Part shown: piece by piece, positions 5,208-7,865 of the stretch
Numbering within the stretch: position 1 is the stretch's first letter
How the letters are laid out: each line of letters opens with the position of its first letter
Assembly: GCA_016199325.1 (NCBI GenBank)
Contig: JACQGW010000380.1
Location: forward strand, 1-7,865
Direction: 5' to 3'
Length of the DNA stretch: 7,865 nt
Origin: Chloroflexota bacterium
GTDB lineage: Bacteria > Chloroflexota > Dehalococcoidia > JACQGW01
Translations under genes and position numbers: made by a program
The notes under the pieces: model-generated
Seen by the model: only the letters and a program-made list of their open reading frames with translations
Told to the model about the DNA's origin: nothing
Databases searched by the model: none

Positions 5208-6676
5208 CTCGACGGTTTCCCGATCAGCGTGTGGATGCGCTCGACCATCCCGACGCCGATCCAGAAGTACACCGCCGTCGGGAAGGTGTAGAGCGGCGCA
5301 TACGAGAAGCTCAGCACGAACACCGCCAGGAAGTAGCAGCCAAGCACAGCGGCAAGCCAGGCAAGGTCGTCGTCGACCCGCGACCGTGCCACCGTGAAGG
5401 CTCGCCAGATGGCGACCACGAACACGAGGACCATCAGGACAAGCCCGAGCGCGCCCAACTGGAAGGTCACGCCGACCAGGAAGCTCTCGGCCCACAGCAA
5501 CGGCTCGCTGGACGTCGTCAGGTGGCGCGCGGAGGCCAGCGTCAGCCCGATCCCGCGACCAAAGGGCGCCACCGACGTCGCCGTCTCAAGTGCAAGGGTA
5601 AGTCCCGGCAGCATCGACTGGAGCACGGGCGTCTGGCGCCCGCCGATCTGGCCGCTCACCGTGAGCGATTCGAAGCGGGCTTCGAGGAACGGACCGCCGA
5701 GGGTGAAGGCAAACGCAAGACCGCCAAGCACCGGCAGGGCGACCTGCGGGATGCTCCGGAAGCTGACCCCCCGGAGAACGCCGAGCATCGGTACGCTGAC
5801 CATCAGCAGGACCCAGTTGGAGCGCTGTCCCCCAATCGCCGTGCCGAGGACGCTGGCGATCAGCGCCGTCCAGGCCAGATACTTCGGCCCAAGCCCCAGC
5901 GACGGCAGATTGACGACCCCCAGAGTCATCAGCACCGTGAAGAGCTGAAAGCCGCCGTACTGGCCGGGGGCCGCAAAGGTCGAGGACGGACGGAAATAGC
6001 GCAGCGAGCCGTCCGGGCCGACCTCGAACTCGATGGGCTTGAGGCCGAGCTGTTGCTCGTACACGCGGGGCCCCAGCGAAAACTGGTAGACGCCGTAGAG
6101 CTCGACCGGCAGCGCGACGAGGGTAATGAACAACGCCACCCGGACGAGCTGTTCCCTGGTCTCGCAGATCGCGTGGACCAGGTAGGCCGCCGTAATATAG
6201 ATGAAGAGCGATCGCAGGCCCAGCGCGGCGACCAGCGGCCCTCCGCCGGCCGGATTCACCGCCTGGATGAGCCCGAGCACCAGCAGCCCGACGAGCACCG
6301 GGTTCAGCGGCGAGCGGAAAAGCAGCCGGTTGCGGCGGAACAGCGACTCCGCGAGCATGCCGAAGAACATGGCCGCCAGGAACACGTCCTTGACCAGGTA
6401 GATCTGCGGGTTGTCATTCAGGACGACCAGCAGCCCCTCAATAGACAGCAGCAGCAGGACGGGGAGGATGCCGAGTCGCCAGCGGAACGCGAAGAACAGG
6501 ACGACCGGACCGAGCACGAACGGAGCGATCTCCAGGCCGAACTGGAGGGTGCCCTGCACGTAGCGACTGACGATCCAGAACGAGAGATAGAGCGAGCCGG
6601 CGATGATCCCGATCTTGGCGAGGGGAATCCACACCTGCGGTCCGGGCACGAAGCCCCGCCGGCTACGGAAGGACAT
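5204..6676 (-). CDS. O-antigen polymerase/ligase-type polytopic membrane protein (Wzy-1)
   Basis: 490 residues with roughly 11-13 hydrophobic segments, including 20-40, 50-65, 68-86, 95-112, 126-140, 150-170, 177-196, 240-258, 266-281, 287-300, 309-327, 395-425 and 438-460. The largest hydrophilic loops lie at about 200-235 and 328-395. Family-type signatures are F-R-P-S-S-T-F-A-A-P-G-Q-Y-G-G (228-242), I-G-G-Q-R-S-N-W (281-288, position of the usual S-R-G motif at a helix start), and P-F-G-R-G-I-G-L (371-378) before the last helices. It resembles Wzy/ExoQ-like polymerases of exopolysaccharide clusters and is the likelier polymerase of the two here because it sits inside the GT operon. ATG 6676 has AAGGAG about 8 bases upstream and overlaps GT-A by 14 bases; its stop overlaps the GT-B start. 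Unlike OAL-2 it carries no repeat insertion. Confidence 0.9.
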   Translation of the reverse strand: MSFRSRRGFVPGPQVWIPLAKIGIIAGSLYLSFWIVSRYVQGTLQFGLEIAPFVLGPVVLFFAFRWRLGILPVLLLLSIEGLLVVLNDNPQIYLVKDVFLAAMFFGMLAESLFRRNRLLFRSPLNPVLVGLLVLGLIQAVNPAGGGPLVAALGLRSLFIYITAAYLVHAICETREQLVRVALFITLVALPVELYGVYQFSLGPRVYEQQLGLKPIEFEVGPDGSLRYFRPSSTFAAPGQYGGFQLFTVLMTLGVVNLPSLGLGPKYLAWTALIASVLGTAIGGQRSNWVLLMVSVPMLGVLRGVSFRSIPQVALPVLGGLAFAFTLGGPFLEARFESLTVSGQIGGRQTPVLQSMLPGLTLALETATSVAPFGRGIGLTLASARHLTTSSEPLLWAESFLVGVTFQLGALGLVLMVLVFVVAIWRAFTVARSRVDDDLAWLAAVLGCYFLAVFVLSFSYAPLYTFPTAVYFWIGVGMVERIHTLIGKPSR

Positions 6677-7865
6677 GCGGCACGCTCCTTGGCGACGGGC
6701 GCCGGGGCGGTTCCAGGACAGCCAGCAGACGACGGGCGACCTCGGGCCAGGCGAACTCGGCCTCGAAATGCCGCCGCGCGTGACGCCCGAACGCGGCGCG
6801 CCGGGCGGGGTCGGCGGCCAGCTCGCCGACGACCGCCCGGAATTCGTCCGGCCGGTCGAGCGGCACGAGCACGGCCGAGCCGGCAGCGATCAGGTCGTCC
6901 CCGGTATTGTACCCCCGCGTCGAGACCGTCGCCAGCCCATGCGCGAGGCCGGCGATAAGCGTGGTTCGTCGCGTCGAGGCGCCGTCGGCGAACGGGATCA
7001 GGTAAAGGTCGGACGCCGTCAGGAGGCGTCCGACCTCGCCAGCGGGCAGATGTCCCGTCCACATGATTATGTCGAGTGACGGCCGGCGGGACGCGTCGCA
7101 CCGGTCGAGCAGCGCGCGCACCTCGGCCTCCGTCGCGGCGATGCAGACGAGACGCGCCGGCCGGACGCGCGCCACGCAGGCAAGCGATTCCAGCACGAGC
7201 ACGCCGAGCTTGCTCGGGTCGCCGGGGTTCATGGTCGACAGCAGCGTCGTCCCCTCGGCGGCACCCCACCGTCGCCGAACGTCCGCCCGCGCCGCTGCCG
7301 GGAGATCGACGACGGGTATGTTCGATCCGACCGGGATCAGCCTCACACTGTCCCGCCGGGACGGGAACCACCGCCGCAGCCACGCCAACCGCTCGAAGCT
7401 CGGCACGACCAGCGCATGGCTCCCCACGATCAACAGTGCGACAATCGCCCGCTGCATCGCGCTACGGCCCAGGGCAACCGGCGCCGGCCGCCAGGGGACG
7501 AACATCTCGTGCAGCACGGTCACGACCCGGACCCCGGCGCGGCGCAGGCGCAGGGGCAACAGCCCCATCGCAACAGGCACGCCGCGATGGTCATACATGA
7601 AGGGCGAGTACTGGAGCAGGACCGTGTCGGCCTTCGCGCGGTTCGCAAGCTCCACGGCGGCGTCGACCGCTCGCAGCCCCCAGGCGGGAGGCAGCCGGAG
7701 GACCTCGACGGGGAGGCCCTCACCCCCGGCCCCTCCCCCGCGCGACGGGAGAGGGGGGACGGCGGGAGGCTCGCCCTCACCCCCGGCCCCTCTCCCGCGC
7801 GACGGGAGAGGGGGGACGGCGGGGGACGGGCCCTCACCCCCGACCCCTCTCCAGCGCGACGGGAG
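6663..7865 (-). CDS. GT4-like glycosyltransferase (GT-A), 5' end off the right edge, with in-frame repeat array
   Basis: Open from the right edge to the TAG at 6663-6665, giving 400 residues without a native start. A GTG at 7655 could begin a shorter protein, but the upstream V-E-V-L-R-L-P-P-A-W-G-L-R-A-V-D segment (about 52-67) reads like the middle of a GT N-terminal domain, so the gene should start beyond the window. Residues 1 to about 50 are encoded by the 57-bp repeat array. Next come L-L-Q-Y-S-P-F-M-Y-D-H and V-T-V-L-H-E-M-F (acceptor domain), L-I-P-V-G-S-N-I-P (linker), and a donor domain with D-L-Y-L-I-P-F-A-D-G-A-S-T-R-R-T-T-L and A-H-G-L-A-T-V-S-T, which stands in for the classical E-x7-E region. 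It overlaps Wzy-1 by 14 bases as the first visible gene of the operon. Donor and acceptor unknown. Confidence 0.9.
   Translation of the reverse strand, partial: LPSRWRGVGGEGPSPAVPPLPSRGRGAGGEGEPPAVPPLPSRGGGAGGEGLPVEVLRLPPAWGLRAVDAAVELANRAKADTVLLQYSPFMYDHRGVPVAMGLLPLRLRRAGVRVVTVLHEMFVPWRPAPVALGRSAMQRAIVALLIVGSHALVVPSFERLAWLRRWFPSRRDSVRLIPVGSNIPVVDLPAAARADVRRRWGAAEGTTLLSTMNPGDPSKLGVLVLESLACVARVRPARLVCIAATEAEVRALLDRCDASRRPSLDIIMWTGHLPAGEVGRLLTASDLYLIPFADGASTRRTTLIAGLAHGLATVSTRGYNTGDDLIAAGSAVLVPLDRPDEFRAVVGELAADPARRAAFGRHARRHFEAEFAWPEVARRLLAVLEPPRRPSPRSVPHVLP
7716..7865. repeat. 57-bp tandem GC-rich array (2.6 copies, continues off the edge)
   Basis: Units start at 7716, 7773 and 7830, each opening with gccctcacccccg. 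Unit two contains a hairpin with 11-bp perfect stem and 5-base loop (7787-7813, arm cccctctcccg); unit one has a mismatched version. The period is 19 codons, translated in GT-A as V-P-P-L-P-S-R-G-(R/G)-G-A-G-G-E-G and variants. It shares an 18-mer (7721-7738) with the left-edge array but is translated in a different frame there. Confidence 0.95.

Noticed and set aside
4065..5495. GT-B starting upstream at 5495 (476 residues).
   Set aside because: The extra N-terminus is Arg/Pro-rich shadow sequence of the Wzy-1 end; the ATGA overlap at 5204-5207 and first beta-strand fit the shorter start.
5231..6958. Long plus-strand open frame of 575 codons.
   Set aside because: It is antisense to Wzy-1 and GT-A, with charged low-complexity E/R/Q/D-rich translation typical of the opposite strand of GC-rich membrane genes; no domain is recognisable.

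Overview
This is a high-GC bacterial window in which every supportable gene lies on the minus strand. It reads as the middle of an extracellular polysaccharide / O-antigen-type assembly cluster. The GC richness, the short hydrophilic loops and the abundance of GC-rich palindromic repeats inside and between genes fit a Chloroflexota-like environmental or thermophilic bacterium. That assignment is a guess from style; there is no marker gene.

Layout in transcription order (right to left): a family-4 glycosyltransferase whose 5' end runs off the right edge (GT-A, 6663-7865); a multi-pass O-antigen polymerase/ligase-type membrane protein (Wzy-1, 5204-6676); a second GT4 enzyme (GT-B, 4065-5207); a third GT4 enzyme (GT-C, 3013-4074); a 98-base gap with a good ribosome-binding site and a possible promoter; a two-helix membrane histidine kinase (1895-2914); and, 3 bases after its stop, a second O-antigen ligase-type membrane protein (OAL-2) that is still open at the left edge (1-1891). 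The first four genes overlap by 14, 4 and 10 bases, so they are almost certainly one translationally coupled operon. GTs of this type add sugars from nucleotide donors to a lipid-linked glycan at the cytoplasmic membrane. The two polytopic proteins would polymerise it or transfer it outside. The kinase presumably senses a membrane or envelope state. No flippase, chain-length regulator or response regulator is visible.

The striking part is the repeats. OAL-2 contains three separate blocks of repetitive, palindrome-rich DNA (about 26-220, 395-544 and 1082-1437). GT-A contains another at the right edge (7716-7865). I checked the reading frames codon by codon: both genes stay open through every block, and the conserved family sequence resumes in frame on the far side of each internal block. 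The tandem periods (45, 57, 51 and 21 bases) are all multiples of three. One GC-rich element is translated in different frames in the two genes, and one repeat pair is translated in both orientations. This looks like in-frame colonisation of membrane-protein loops and an enzyme surface loop by small palindromic elements, comparable in principle to the Rickettsia palindromic elements. It is the observation most worth following up.
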